64,000 nucleotides of DNA. Origin: Bacillus sp. FJAT-52991 (GTDB taxonomy: Bacteria > Bacillota > Bacilli > Bacillales > Domibacillaceae). This document shows, in pieces, positions 20,338-28,114 of this stretch. The DNA lies in contig NZ_CP147404.1 in the NCBI RefSeq assembly GCF_037201805.1, positions 3,082,501 through 3,146,500 on the forward strand. Reading direction: 5' to 3'. Each line of letters starts with the position of its first letter. Position 1 is the stretch's first letter. The translations under genes were made by a program, and so were the position numbers. The notes under the pieces are model-generated. The model saw only the letters and a program-made list of their open reading frames with translations. It made no database searches and was not told the origin of the DNA.

Positions 20338-20371
20338 TCTCTATTTCACCTCTTCCTTATTTAGGATGTGC

Positions 20372-20734
20372 TTATTGCTTCCAGCTACAGATCCCATCTT
20401 GAACATTGGTGACACTTGTAAAACCTTTTTTCTTCAACAATTGAGCGGCTTTTTGACTGCGCATGCCGCTTTGGCACATGACGATCACTTCTTTGTTACG
20501 ATCAAGTTCGTTCACACGTGAGGCAAGCTGTTGCAAGGGAATATTTTGAAACCCTCTCACATGATGACCTTTATACTCTCCTGATGTTCTGACGTCTACA
20601 AATTGTTTGTTTCCCTCCTTTAACTCTTGCTGCAAATCATCCATTGAGATGTGACGAATTCCTTTGGCAGGAATCATATTTTTTATTGAAATAAAGACAA
20701 AAATAGCTAGTAATACATAAAAAATTATACTCAT
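20372..20734 (-). CDS. Membrane-anchored single-domain rhodanese
   Basis: A 120-aa sulfurtransferase with one N-terminal membrane segment (about residues 3-20, IIFYVLLAIFVFISIKNMI) and a rhodanese domain facing the cytosol if positive-inside holds. The domain has FVDVRTSGEYKGHHVRGFQNIP and the active loop VMCQSGMRSQKA, in which the Cys carries the persulfide. RBS AAGGAG. It lies between the CstR-like regulator and the TauE exporter, in keeping with persulfide handling at the membrane. Confidence 0.88.
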   Translation of the reverse strand: MSIIFYVLLAIFVFISIKNMIPAKGIRHISMDDLQQELKEGNKQFVDVRTSGEYKGHHVRGFQNIPLQQLASRVNELDRNKEVIVMCQSGMRSQKAAQLLKKKGFTSVTNVQDGICSWKQ

Positions 20735-20748
20735 CGTTATGCTCCTTT

Positions 20749-21009
20749 TTAACGACTTTTCATTAGCAATTCGACCGCTTCTTTCACCATATCATCTGTT
20801 TTTTCGCCGTTTTCCATATTGAAGCGAACACATTGTTCTAAATTCTGGCTGACCACTACCCCGATCGTACGATTGATCGCTCCTTGAATAGCACTTAGCT
20901 GCATCACAATATCCGCGCAGTCCTTTTCTTCCTCCATCATTCGCAGGACGCCGCGCACTTGTCCTTCTATCCGCTTTAAGCGGTTGCGTACATCTTTATC
21001 GTATGCCAT
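20749..21009 (-). CDS. cstR: CsoR-family persulfide sensor, CstR-like
   Basis: An 86-aa all-helical repressor of the CsoR/RcnR/FrmR family. The two conserved cysteines are in KDCADIVMQL (about residue 31) and NLEQCVRFN (about residue 60). The copper-binding His found four residues before the second Cys in true CsoR is Asn here, which points to CstR, whose cysteines form di- to tetrasulfide links on reaction with persulfide. It is encoded inside the sulfur operon it probably controls. RBS AGGAGG. Confidence 0.8.
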   Translation of the reverse strand: MAYDKDVRNRLKRIEGQVRGVLRMMEEEKDCADIVMQLSAIQGAINRTIGVVVSQNLEQCVRFNMENGEKTDDMVKEAVELLMKSR

Positions 21010-21060
21010 GGCGGCTACCTCCTATCAGAAAGAGCCAGGCGAAAGGCCCGGCTCATGAAA

Positions 21061-21291
21061 TTATTTCAACAGAGACATGACTGCTTGTGGATCATAGCCT
21101 AGCACCCATTGTCCGTTGACTTCCGTTTGTGGAACGCCCATTTGACCTGTCGTTTCCACTAGACGTTGCGCTGCTTGTCGGTCTTGTTGCACATTTACTT
21201 CTTTATAAGAAATGCCTTGCTCGTTCAAGAAATTTTTCATCATTGTGCAATAAGGACATGTGTTTGTTGAATATACGGTTACTTTATTCAT
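21061..21291 (-). CDS. Glutaredoxin-like thiol oxidoreductase
   Basis: A 76-aa glutaredoxin fold with redox motif CPYC in VYSTNTCPYCTMMKNFL, a cis-Pro loop MGVPQTEV and the terminal GYDP motif, resembling the NrdH/YruB-like mini-glutaredoxins of Firmicutes. The start overlaps the preceding dioxygenase stop by four bases (ATGA), so the two are translationally coupled. Reduction of mixed disulfides or persulfides formed during sulfide oxidation is the likely role, inferred from neighbours. Confidence 0.85.
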   Translation of the reverse strand: MNKVTVYSTNTCPYCTMMKNFLNEQGISYKEVNVQQDRQAAQRLVETTGQMGVPQTEVNGQWVLGYDPQAVMSLLK

Positions 21292-22712
21292 GACTCATTC
21301 TCTCCTTTTTCTACTTCTTCACCCGCTGCTTTCCACACTGAAAAGCCGCCTTCTACATTTTCAATGTTCTTAAACCCTGCTGCTTGTAGCACGCTTGTTC
21401 CAATGGGTGAGCGAGCACCTGATTGACAGTGAACAAGCATTTTCTTATCTTTCGGAAGATCCGCTAGTTGATCTTGTAAATAGCCAAGCATATGGTGGTG
21501 TGCCCCTGAAATATGGCCTGCATTCCACTCCGCTTGCTGACGGATATCCATCACATACACATCTTCATTTTGATATTGAGCTTTAAATGTTTCAATATTG
21601 ATGTTTTGATATTGTTCTAACTCATCTGCTTCGCTAACAGCTTTCGGATCAGCAAAAGCGATCATTCGATCCAAACCGATGGATTCCAGTGCTAGTTGAA
21701 TTTCTTTCGCTTGGCCTTTCTCCGCAATCAACACAATATCTTGTTCGTAATCTAGCATCCACCCCGCCCAGTTTGTGAAAATTTTCGAGAATGGAATATT
21801 TATCGTTCCTTCAATATGACCATTGGCAAAATCTATACCATTTCGAGTATCAACAACCACTGTATTATCTTGATTTAGGAATCCTTGCAACCCCTTATAC
21901 GTTTCAATATAAGGAATTTCCTCATTTGTTAACACTTTAGGACCTACTTTATTTACCTTTTTCATCATGGCAAAATATTTGGGCGGCTCTGGCTGGTCTT
22001 TCAGTAATTCTTTATGGAATTCTTCTTTATCTTCAATTTGAAGCGCCCAGTTATTTACTTTTTCATAACCCACCGTTGAAAGCGGTACAGCTCCCAGCGA
22101 TTTTCCACAAGCACTTCCTGCCCCATGTGCTGGCCATACTAATAAATAGTCTGGAAGCTGCTTAAAACGTTGAATCGAGTCAAACGTTTGCAATGCTCCA
22201 GCATCAGCCGTTCCTTTCACACCTGCCGCTTTCTCTAGTAAGTCCGGACGACCTACATCGCCAACAAATACGAAGTCTCCTGTGAAAATTCCCATCGGTA
22301 CATCTGAACCGCCGCCTTTATCTGTAACAATAAAGGAAATACTTTCAGGGGTATGACCTGGCGTATGCATGACTTTAAATTTAATATGTCCAATCGTAAA
22401 CCTATCGCCATCTTTCACAAGTGTAGCTGAAAGACCGTTTAAATATTGATACTTCCAATTCTTGTCGCCTTCATCAGATAAATATAATTTTGATCCGTGA
22501 TCATGAGCAAGCTGACGAGCGCCTGAGACAAAGTCTGCATGAATGTGCGTTTCTGTTGCTGCGGCTAAATGGAAGCCTTCTTTTTTCGCCGTTTCTACAT
22601 AAGGAGTAATATCACGAGCAGGATCAATAACAATCGCCTCACCCGTTTTTTGACATCCGACCATATAAGAATATTGAGCTAATTTTTCATCAAAGTAAGA
22701 ACGAAAAAACAT
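21288..22712 (-). CDS. cstB: CstB-like persulfide dioxygenase-sulfurtransferase
   Basis: A three-domain enzyme of 474 aa. Residues 1-240 form a metallo-beta-lactamase-fold persulfide dioxygenase with ETHIHADFVSG, HTPGHTPES and FTGDFVFVGDVGRPDL supplying the non-heme iron ligands. Next comes a rhodanese-like domain whose active loop (VLIAEKGQAKEIQ) lacks Cys. The C-terminal rhodanese has an intact LVHCQSGARSP. This is the architecture of CstB, which oxidises persulfides to thiosulfate. It heads the operon, with RBS AGAAGGAG. Confidence 0.88.
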   Translation of the reverse strand: MFFRSYFDEKLAQYSYMVGCQKTGEAIVIDPARDITPYVETAKKEGFHLAAATETHIHADFVSGARQLAHDHGSKLYLSDEGDKNWKYQYLNGLSATLVKDGDRFTIGHIKFKVMHTPGHTPESISFIVTDKGGGSDVPMGIFTGDFVFVGDVGRPDLLEKAAGVKGTADAGALQTFDSIQRFKQLPDYLLVWPAHGAGSACGKSLGAVPLSTVGYEKVNNWALQIEDKEEFHKELLKDQPEPPKYFAMMKKVNKVGPKVLTNEEIPYIETYKGLQGFLNQDNTVVVDTRNGIDFANGHIEGTINIPFSKIFTNWAGWMLDYEQDIVLIAEKGQAKEIQLALESIGLDRMIAFADPKAVSEADELEQYQNINIETFKAQYQNEDVYVMDIRQQAEWNAGHISGAHHHMLGYLQDQLADLPKDKKMLVHCQSGARSPIGTSVLQAAGFKNIENVEGGFSVWKAAGEEVEKGENES

Positions 22713-22735
22713 ACTGTATCTCCTTCTCTCTATTT

Positions 22736-22796
22736 TACCCTATAGGGTATATGTTATCTTGGCTCTTATAATACCCCATACCCTATAAAAAGGCAA
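22736..22796 (-). promoter_or_regulatory. Persulfide operon promoter with paired CstR-like operators
   Basis: On the minus strand TTGCCT (22791-22796) and TATTAT (22768-22773) are spaced by 17 bases. The spacer holds TATAGGGTATGGGGTAT, and a second site, the perfect 14-bp palindrome TACCCTATAGGGTA, lies at 22736-22749 downstream of the predicted start point. G-tract/TA sites of this type are typical CsoR/CstR operators, so repression by the operon-encoded regulator is likely. Confidence 0.7.
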
Positions 22797-22816
22797 GAGA
22801 AAAATTTCAACGAATA

Positions 22817-22852
22817 AAAAATCAGCCTCCCTACAGAATGGAAGCTGATTTT
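22817..22852 (-). terminator. Terminator of csbA
   Basis: AAAATCAGC and GCTGATTTT form the main stem around a 17-base interior. The minus strand continues into TTTTTTATT. It isolates csbA from the persulfide promoter. Confidence 0.7.
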
Positions 22853-22853
22853 C

Positions 22854-23087
22854 TTACTTATTCAGTTTCATATTTTTCATCATTAGATTGGATAGCCAGA
22901 AGCCAACCGTTAAAGAAGCGGCATCGATAATAATGAGTGTCCATGTATGTGTATACCCTTTGTAAACAGAAGCGGCAATTAAAGCGACTGTTAATGTTAA
23001 ACCTAGCAGCTGATTATATGTGACTCTTGTAAAAAAAACGACAAGCAAGCCAGGCATAAATATGGCTAGAATGATTTTATCAATCAT
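22854..23087 (-). CDS. csbA: CsbA-family small membrane protein
   Basis: A 77-aa protein with three hydrophobic segments, sharing the B. subtilis CsbA pattern at the N-terminus (IIxAIFxPxxLVVxFTRVTxN) and KGYT in the loop. CsbA is a SigB-controlled membrane protein of unknown function encoded directly upstream of uvrB in B. subtilis. The start follows GGGAGTG; an upstream GTG would add an unconserved tail. No clear SigB promoter was found. Confidence 0.85.
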   Translation of the reverse strand: MIDKIILAIFMPGLLVVFFTRVTYNQLLGLTLTVALIAASVYKGYTHTWTLIIIDAASLTVGFWLSNLMMKNMKLNK

Positions 23088-23159
23088 GTTTTCACTCCCG
23101 GATAAGACCCTTTTTTCTACCATCTTAGCCTATTTGCTTTACTGAAAAAAGACTAAGTT

Positions 23160-23804
23160 TTATTTGTCCGCGTACTTTTGAACAATCATTTCCGTAACAT
23201 AATTTAATTCATTATGAGGAATAAATTCTTCAGACAGCATATCTGGCAGTATATGTTCAATAAAATATTGGACACAGTGCATCTCATGAAATTTCATAAT
23301 CGTCGATAGTGCTTCTTGATATATTTCGAGAAATAATGGTTCCGGATTGCGCTTCAGTATTTCTCCAAACGATTCATAGAGAAGATCAATTTTATCAGCG
23401 ACCGATAAAATTCGACCTTCAAGTGTGCCATCCTTGCCTTCTTTGAACCGTTCCATATAAACGGCTTGCAATTCTTCCGGAAACTCCTGCTCCACAAACT
23501 TCTTCGCCATTTGCTCTTCCACCTGTGAAAAGAGCGCATTCAACTCGTGAGAAGCATATTTGACGGGTGTTTTAATATCGCCAGTGAATAGCTCTGCATA
23601 GTCATGGTTCAATGCTTTTTCATACAAGGAACGCCAATTGACAGATTCCCCTGCCATTTCTTCAATCGTCCCTAGAAATTGAGCAATCTTGGTAACTTTA
23701 AAGGAATGAGCCGCTACCGTATGTGTTTGATATTTAAATTTCCCCGGTAATCGAAATAAATGCTCAAGATCAGATAAACTTTTAAAATAATTATGCACGC
23801 CCAT
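23160..23804 (-). CDS. YfbR-like HD-domain phosphohydrolase
   Basis: A 214-aa HD-superfamily hydrolase. Metal-binding residues are visible as the His of TVAAHSFKV, the HD pair in ALNHDYAELFTGDIKTPVK and the Asp of VADKIDLLYES. This arrangement matches YfbR-type 5'-deoxynucleotidases, which act on deoxynucleoside monophosphates; the exact substrate here is unproven. The ATG follows GGGAGGAG at seven bases; the open frame extends 51 codons upstream into a hydrophobic, unrelated stretch that I exclude. Divergent from uppP. Confidence 0.82.
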   Translation of the reverse strand: MGVHNYFKSLSDLEHLFRLPGKFKYQTHTVAAHSFKVTKIAQFLGTIEEMAGESVNWRSLYEKALNHDYAELFTGDIKTPVKYASHELNALFSQVEEQMAKKFVEQEFPEELQAVYMERFKEGKDGTLEGRILSVADKIDLLYESFGEILKRNPEPLFLEIYQEALSTIMKFHEMHCVQYFIEHILPDMLSEEFIPHNELNYVTEMIVQKYADK

Positions 23805-23888
23805 CAAATCACTCCTCCCTGTCTTTACATTAACAATTGAAGAAAATGAGCCAAAAGTCAAGCAAAAGAATGACATTATTAATAAAAA

Positions 23889-23917
23889 TGGACATATTCT
23901 AAATGTAGTCATACAAT
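23889..23917 (+). promoter_or_regulatory. Sigma-A-type promoter of uppP
   Basis: TGGACA (23889-23894) and TACAAT (23912-23917) with a 17-base spacer, about 40 bases before the uppP start. Confidence 0.65.
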
Positions 23918-23959
23918 CAGTAAGTAGTGTTTTTATCTTTTTTAATGAGGTGAACAAAA

Positions 23960-24790
23960 GTGAGTTTATGGGAATTCTTCGTTGCTTTTATTTTAGGTAT
24001 GGTCGAAGGAGCAACGGAATTTGCTCCTGTTTCATCAACAGGACATATGATTATTGTCGATGATATGTTATTGAAATCGAAAGAAATGCTTTCCGAACCA
24101 GTGGCCAATACGTTCAAAGTGGTCATTCAGCTCGGTTCTATTTTAGCGGTTGTCATTGTGTTTAAAGATCGCTTCTTTAACTTGCTTGGGTTAAAAAAGA
24201 GAACGACAGCTCATCAGCAAGGATCGACCCAGCTAAAATTAAGTGTTGTCATCGTTGGTCTAATTCCAGCTACCATTCTCGGTTTTTTATTTGACGATTA
24301 TATTGACGAGCATCTTTTTTCAGTCAACACCGTACTGATTGCATTGGTGGCGGGTGCTGTGCTGATGTTAATCGCTGACAAATTTGCGCCAAAATATGTC
24401 CAAGCAGAAACTGTGGATGAAGTCACTTATAAACAAGCCTTCTTCGTCGGGCTGTTTCAATGTTTAGCGCTTTGGCCAGGATTTTCTCGTTCGGGTGCCA
24501 CCATTTCTGGAGGCGTCTTGCTCGGGTTAAGTCACCGGGCCGCTGCCGACTTTACTTTTATTATGGCCGTCCCTATTATGGCAGGTGCCAGCGCATTATC
24601 ACTTATTAGCAATTGGGAGTATTTCACACCAGATGTATTGCCATTTTTCATCGTCGGATTTATCAGCGCCTTTATTTTCGCCTTGATATCAATCCGCTTC
24701 TTCCTAGTGCTAATTGATAAAATCAAACTAACACCGTTTGCCATTTATCGTATCGTGTTAGCCGCTGTGATTTATTTTGTATTTTTGTAA
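23960..24790 (+). CDS. uppP: Undecaprenyl-diphosphatase UppP (BacA)
   Basis: Membrane enzyme of 276 aa that dephosphorylates undecaprenyl pyrophosphate to recycle the lipid carrier for cell wall synthesis; extra copies give bacitracin resistance. Both family motifs are intact: EGATEFAPVSSTGHMII near the N-terminus and PGFSRSGATISGG near residue 175. About eight hydrophobic segments. It starts with GTG, seven bases after GAGGTGA. Single-gene unit with its own promoter and terminator. Confidence 0.95.
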   Translation: MSLWEFFVAFILGMVEGATEFAPVSSTGHMIIVDDMLLKSKEMLSEPVANTFKVVIQLGSILAVVIVFKDRFFNLLGLKKRTTAHQQGSTQLKLSVVIVGLIPATILGFLFDDYIDEHLFSVNTVLIALVAGAVLMLIADKFAPKYVQAETVDEVTYKQAFFVGLFQCLALWPGFSRSGATISGGVLLGLSHRAAADFTFIMAVPIMAGASALSLISNWEYFTPDVLPFFIVGFISAFIFALISIRFFLVLIDKIKLTPFAIYRIVLAAVIYFVFL

Positions 24791-24796
24791 AAACAA

Positions 24797-24826
24797 AAGC
24801 CTGATTCGCTTAAGCGAATCAGGCTT
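24797..24826. terminator. Bidirectional terminator between uppP and the CNNM gene
   Basis: A perfect 30-base palindrome, AAGCCTGATTCGC at each arm around TTAA. Its right end covers the stop codon of the minus-strand gene. Confidence 0.85.
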
Positions 24827-26168
24827 CTTCTATAGGTTCGTCTTTAATGTCACCCTCTATTTCGGATGAGAAGATTTCTTTTTTTGTGACTTCAATAAAT
24901 TTAATGTGATATCCTTCCATTTCGATGACTTTGAAGGAGTAGTTGTCACGTTCGATCGTGTCACCTTCTTGGACTTCAAATTGTTCGGTTAAAATCCAGC
25001 CGCCGACTGTATCGACGTCTTCATCATCAATGTCGAGTCCGAAAAGATCATTGACTTCACTAATGAGTACTTTTCCATCTAGAACCACTTGACGGTCATT
25101 CATTCGTTTAATCATTGGCGTTTCGTCTTGGTCAAATTCGTCACGAATTTCGCCAACGATTTCTTCGATGATATCTTCTACGGTAACGAGTCCGGCTGTA
25201 CCACCATATTCATCAATTAAGATCGCCATTTGAATGCGGTCTTTTTGCATTTTGACGAGCAGATCATGAATGGCAATCGATTCGATGACTTGGATTACCG
25301 GACGAACATAATGTTCAATGCTTACTTCTTTCTTGCTTTCATCTCTAATAAAATCGGTCAATACTTCTTTCATATTGATCATACCGATCACATGGTCTTT
25401 ATCTCCATCAATCACTGGGTAACGAGTATAATTCTCTTCTAGCACCATCGAAATGCACTCTTGTGCGGTTTCCGATTTGTCGATCGCAATAATTTCCGTA
25501 CGCGGCACCATAACCTCTTTCGCTAGACGATCATCAAACTCAAATATATTGTTTACATATTTATATTCGGACTGATTAATTTCCCCGCTTTTCAAACTTT
25601 CCGATAAAATGATGCGCAACTCTTCCTCCGAGTGGGCCATTTCATGTTCAGCTACAGGCTTTAATCCAAAGATGCTAACAACTAGTCTAGAAGCCCCGTT
25701 CAGCGTTTTAATAAACGGATACATAACGCGGTAAAACATAATCATTGGTTTCGCAAACATCAAGGCGACCGCTTCTGCTTTTTGAATAGCTGCAGTTTTT
25801 GGTGCCAGCTCCCCAATTACGACATGTAAAAAGGTGATGGTCGTAAATGCAATCACAAATGATACCGCACTCACAACAGATTCAGATAGCTCTAATCGCT
25901 CAAATAACGGCTTTAATAAGTGAACAACAGTCGGTTCACCTAACCAACCCAGTCCTAAAGCTGTCACTGTAATGCCAAGCTGACACGCCGATAAATACTC
26001 ATCTAAATTCGAAATCACCTTTTTAGCAGCTAGCGCTTTTGTATTTCCTTCCGCTGCCAGCTGATCAATCCTTGTGCTTCGAACCTTTACAATCGCAAAC
26101 TCAGTCGCTACGAAGAAACCAGTTAATGCGATTAAAAAGGCAACCATGATTAAATTAAATATGTCCAA
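24819..26168 (-). CDS. CNNM/CorC-family magnesium transporter (hemolysin-C-like)
   Basis: A 449-aa membrane protein of the MpfA/YhdP/YrkA type. Residues 1-200 form the DUF21 transmembrane domain (LIMVAFLIALTGFFVATEFA, YLSACQLGITVTALGLGWLGEP). Two CBS domains follow (VPRTEIIAIDKSET, RYPVIDGDKDHVIGMINMKEVL, LIDEYGGTAGLVTVEDIIEEIVGEI), then a CorC_HlyC domain at the C-terminus. Bacterial homologues export magnesium. The start is a TTG with a weak AAGGATG site; the upstream leader holds a promoter and a short ORF, but no M-box features were recognised. Confidence 0.88.
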   Translation of the reverse strand: MDIFNLIMVAFLIALTGFFVATEFAIVKVRSTRIDQLAAEGNTKALAAKKVISNLDEYLSACQLGITVTALGLGWLGEPTVVHLLKPLFERLELSESVVSAVSFVIAFTTITFLHVVIGELAPKTAAIQKAEAVALMFAKPMIMFYRVMYPFIKTLNGASRLVVSIFGLKPVAEHEMAHSEEELRIILSESLKSGEINQSEYKYVNNIFEFDDRLAKEVMVPRTEIIAIDKSETAQECISMVLEENYTRYPVIDGDKDHVIGMINMKEVLTDFIRDESKKEVSIEHYVRPVIQVIESIAIHDLLVKMQKDRIQMAILIDEYGGTAGLVTVEDIIEEIVGEIRDEFDQDETPMIKRMNDRQVVLDGKVLISEVNDLFGLDIDDEDVDTVGGWILTEQFEVQEGDTIERDNYSFKVIEMEGYHIKFIEVTKKEIFSSEIEGDIKDEPIEEA

Positions 26169-26237
26169 ATAACATCCTTACTGACACCTCTCGTCAGCAA
26201 GGAATTACACCTCCTGCTATAATTAAAATGAATATTT

Positions 26238-26330
26238 CTATTCAACCGTCCTCTTTTTTGTGCGTTGAGGCTTGTTCCGGCCTGTTTGCTTACAAAATTC
26301 AGTTCGATTGTGCTGTACAAATGCCATCAT
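26238..26330 (-). CDS. Putative 30-aa basic leader peptide
   Basis: A short ORF (MMAFVQHNRTEF then CKQTGRNKPQRTKKRTVE) in the 5' leader of the CNNM gene, preceded by GGGAAGG eight to nine bases before its double ATG and lying downstream of a plausible promoter. Ten of thirty residues are Lys or Arg. No homologue is recognised. It may be a leader peptide, an independent small protein or chance. Confidence 0.35.
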   Translation of the reverse strand: MMAFVQHNRTEFCKQTGRNKPQRTKKRTVE

Positions 26331-26379
26331 GCTTACTACCTTCCCAATACCCTCACCTCACTTTTTTTCAGTTACTTCT

Positions 26380-26408
26380 ACTTTAAAACAACCACCCCAT
26401 GTAGTCAA
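26380..26408 (-). promoter_or_regulatory. Candidate sigma-A promoter for the CNNM transporter gene
   Basis: Minus strand TTGACT (26403-26408), 17-base spacer, TAAAGT (26380-26385). This gives a leader of about 200 bases that includes the short basic ORF. Confidence 0.5.
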
Positions 26409-26469
26409 TGTTAACGCACTAAAGAATGGGCTAAAAGTTAGATATTGGAGCATTCCATTTATAAGGTAA

Positions 26470-26688
26470 TTATACCTCTGCTTTAGGATGAGCAACGATC
26501 ACAAAGTTGGATTCATTCGTCATTGATAAGCGGATGCGACCGCCCCAATAGCCTGTAGGGTCCTCCACCTTCACCGTGATCGTATCTTCGACCATCGCCT
26601 CAATCGGATACAGCTTCCCTTTCATAAACTCAAATGTCTCTTTTTCTGTTCTCACGTCAAAATTTCGAGTCACTTTCATGTACAACAT
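26470..26688 (-). CDS. Hypothetical 72-aa protein
   Basis: A small soluble protein, predicted mostly beta (VTRNFDVRTEKETFEFMKGKLY, then EDTITVKVEDPTGYWGGRIRLS). No signal peptide, membrane segment or recognised domain. The start codon follows AAGGAGG at seven bases, which strongly supports translation. It lies alone between the CNNM transporter leader and a terminator. Function unknown. Confidence 0.65.
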   Translation of the reverse strand: MLYMKVTRNFDVRTEKETFEFMKGKLYPIEAMVEDTITVKVEDPTGYWGGRIRLSMTNESNFVIVAHPKAEV

Positions 26689-26756
26689 AGGAAAACCTCC
26701 TTAAAGTATTCTTGCCAATGCAATACTCTAATAACAGCTTATTCACGCTTAATTAA

Positions 26757-26797
26757 AAAAAATTCTGTGCAACTTTGTTTTTTGCACAGAATTTTTT
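26757..26797. terminator. Terminator after speG
   Basis: AAAATTCTGTGCAA pairs with TTGCACAGAATTTT over a 9-base loop, with U-tracts on both strands. It serves the minus-strand speG gene ending at 26801. Confidence 0.85.
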
Positions 26798-26800
26798 GTT

Positions 26801-27316
26801 TTATTGTCTTTTAAAATATTCATCTTGAAACATACACATGCGTATCGCATCATGATAATGCCCATCGACGAAAAATTCATCTTTCAATTCTCCTTCTATT
26901 TGGAAACCAACTTTCTCATACACATGAATAGCCTTTTCGTTCACCTTATCCACAATTAAATAGAGCTTATGCATGTTTAATACGGAAAAAGCATAGTACA
27001 TAGCCAGTTCGGTCGCCTTAATAGAGTAGCCATGCCCTTGATGCTGGGGATGAATAATAATTTGAAACTCCGAACGACGATGAATATAATCAATTTCCAC
27101 CAATTCGACGAGTCCTAGCATATCACCATCTCGTTCTACAATAAAACGGCGTTCACTTTGGTCATGAGTATGCTTATCATATAAATCTTGCAGCTCTACA
27201 AATGATTCATATGGTTCCTCAAACCAATACGACATAATTTTCGCATTATTATTGAGTTTATGAACAAACTCCAAATCTTCTCTCTCTAATGGACGTAGCT
27301 TGACGTCGGTACTCAT
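26801..27316 (-). CDS. speG: Spermidine N-acetyltransferase SpeG
   Basis: A GNAT enzyme of 171 aa that acetylates spermidine (and spermine) with acetyl-CoA, neutralising polyamine stress. Similarity to E. coli SpeG is obvious along the length: [58 protein letters not shown] (acetyl-CoA loop) and [27 protein letters not shown]. Divergent from another probable polyamine acetyltransferase. Confidence 0.93.
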   Translation of the reverse strand: MSTDVKLRPLEREDLEFVHKLNNNAKIMSYWFEEPYESFVELQDLYDKHTHDQSERRFIVERDGDMLGLVELVEIDYIHRRSEFQIIIHPQHQGHGYSIKATELAMYYAFSVLNMHKLYLIVDKVNEKAIHVYEKVGFQIEGELKDEFFVDGHYHDAIRMCMFQDEYFKRQ

Positions 27317-27368
27317 TTTCTTTCATCCTCCGAATTCCAATAACATGATTTATAATCTTCCTGTTTTT

Positions 27369-27397
27369 AGTATAATGGGAAAAATGGAATCAGTCTA
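27369..27397 (-). promoter_or_regulatory. Sigma-A-type promoter of speG
   Basis: Minus strand TAGACT (27392-27397), 17-base spacer, TATACT (27369-27374), about 50 bases before the speG start. Confidence 0.55.
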
Positions 27398-27467
27398 ATT
27401 TATTGTTCGGCTATGTTAAACAATAACGTTGATTTGGACTGTTTTTAAAGAAAAGGGAGATGAAATT

Positions 27468-27929
27468 ATGAACCTCTGTATGAAAGAGGTCTGTGCTGAT
27501 AATTGGAAAGCAATCGCTTTGTTATCAGTGACAGAGGAACAGCAACCGTTCATTGAAAGTAATGCCTATTCAATCGCGCAATCAATGTTTGAACATGAAT
27601 GGAAATCAGTCGGATTGTATGATGGGGAGACACTTGTCGGCTATGCCATGTATGGACCAAAACGATCGACTGGTCACATTTGGCTTGATCGCTTCATGAT
27701 TGATCAACATTATCAAGGGCAAGGCTATGCGACTCGTTTTCTGCAAATATTACTGAAGCAGATGACTGAAACGTATGAAAGCAATCAAATTTTCTTGAGT
27801 GTGTTTGCCAAAAATAAAACGGCTCAGCGATTATATGAAAAGTTTGGCTTTCGTCTAAATGGAGAAACTGATACCACGTCAAAAGTGGAAGGGTTAGTGA
27901 TGGAATTAAATTTGAAAAACAGAAAATGA
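27468..27929 (+). CDS. BltD-like GNAT acetyltransferase
   Basis: A 153-aa GNAT protein. It resembles B. subtilis BltD, a spermine/spermidine acetyltransferase, in VGLYDGETLVGYAMYGP, HIWLDRFMIDQHYQGQGYATRFL (acetyl-CoA loop QGQGYA) and IFLSVFAKNKTAQRLYEKFGFRLNGE. The ATG at 27468 follows AAGGGAG; an upstream ATG at 27429 lacks an RBS. BltD in B. subtilis pairs with the Blt efflux pump, which is absent here. Substrate is inferred. Confidence 0.8.
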   Translation: MNLCMKEVCADNWKAIALLSVTEEQQPFIESNAYSIAQSMFEHEWKSVGLYDGETLVGYAMYGPKRSTGHIWLDRFMIDQHYQGQGYATRFLQILLKQMTETYESNQIFLSVFAKNKTAQRLYEKFGFRLNGETDTTSKVEGLVMELNLKNRK

Positions 27930-27938
27930 TAATAAACA

Positions 27939-27990
27939 AGGGGTGTCTCATCAGTCGATTGTTCAGCTGAGAGACGCCTCTTTTTTTTTA
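27939..27990 (+). terminator. Terminator of the BltD-like gene
   Basis: AGGGGTGTCTC pairs (G-U pairs included) with GAGACGCCTCT and is followed by nine T. Confidence 0.75.
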
Positions 27991-28114
27991 TCGACTGAGG
28001 CGATCGGTCGGGGAGTCGCCGTTTTCAGTCAAAAATGTGAGAAAATCAATCGCGAATCAGTCCGAATCGGGCGCAAATCGTGAAAAATCAGTCGCCATTC
28101 ACTCCCAATCAGTC
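27989..28114 (-). repeat. 21-bp-period repeat array C (six units, inverted)
   Basis: Read on the minus strand, GACTGAT, GACTGAT, GCCCGAT, GATTGAT, GACTGAA and GACCGAT start at 28114, 28093, 28072, 28051, 28030 and 28009, exactly 21 bases apart. Units match array B (12770-12895) one for one in order. It directly follows the BltD terminator. Confidence 0.85.

Noticed and set aside
23805-23957. N-terminal hydrophobic extension of the HD phosphohydrolase
   Set aside because: The RBS and family homology start at 23804; the extension overlaps the uppP promoter region.
26169-26410. M-box magnesium riboswitch before the CNNM gene
   Set aside because: The conserved ykoK-leader blocks were not found by eye; only a promoter and a short ORF are supported.
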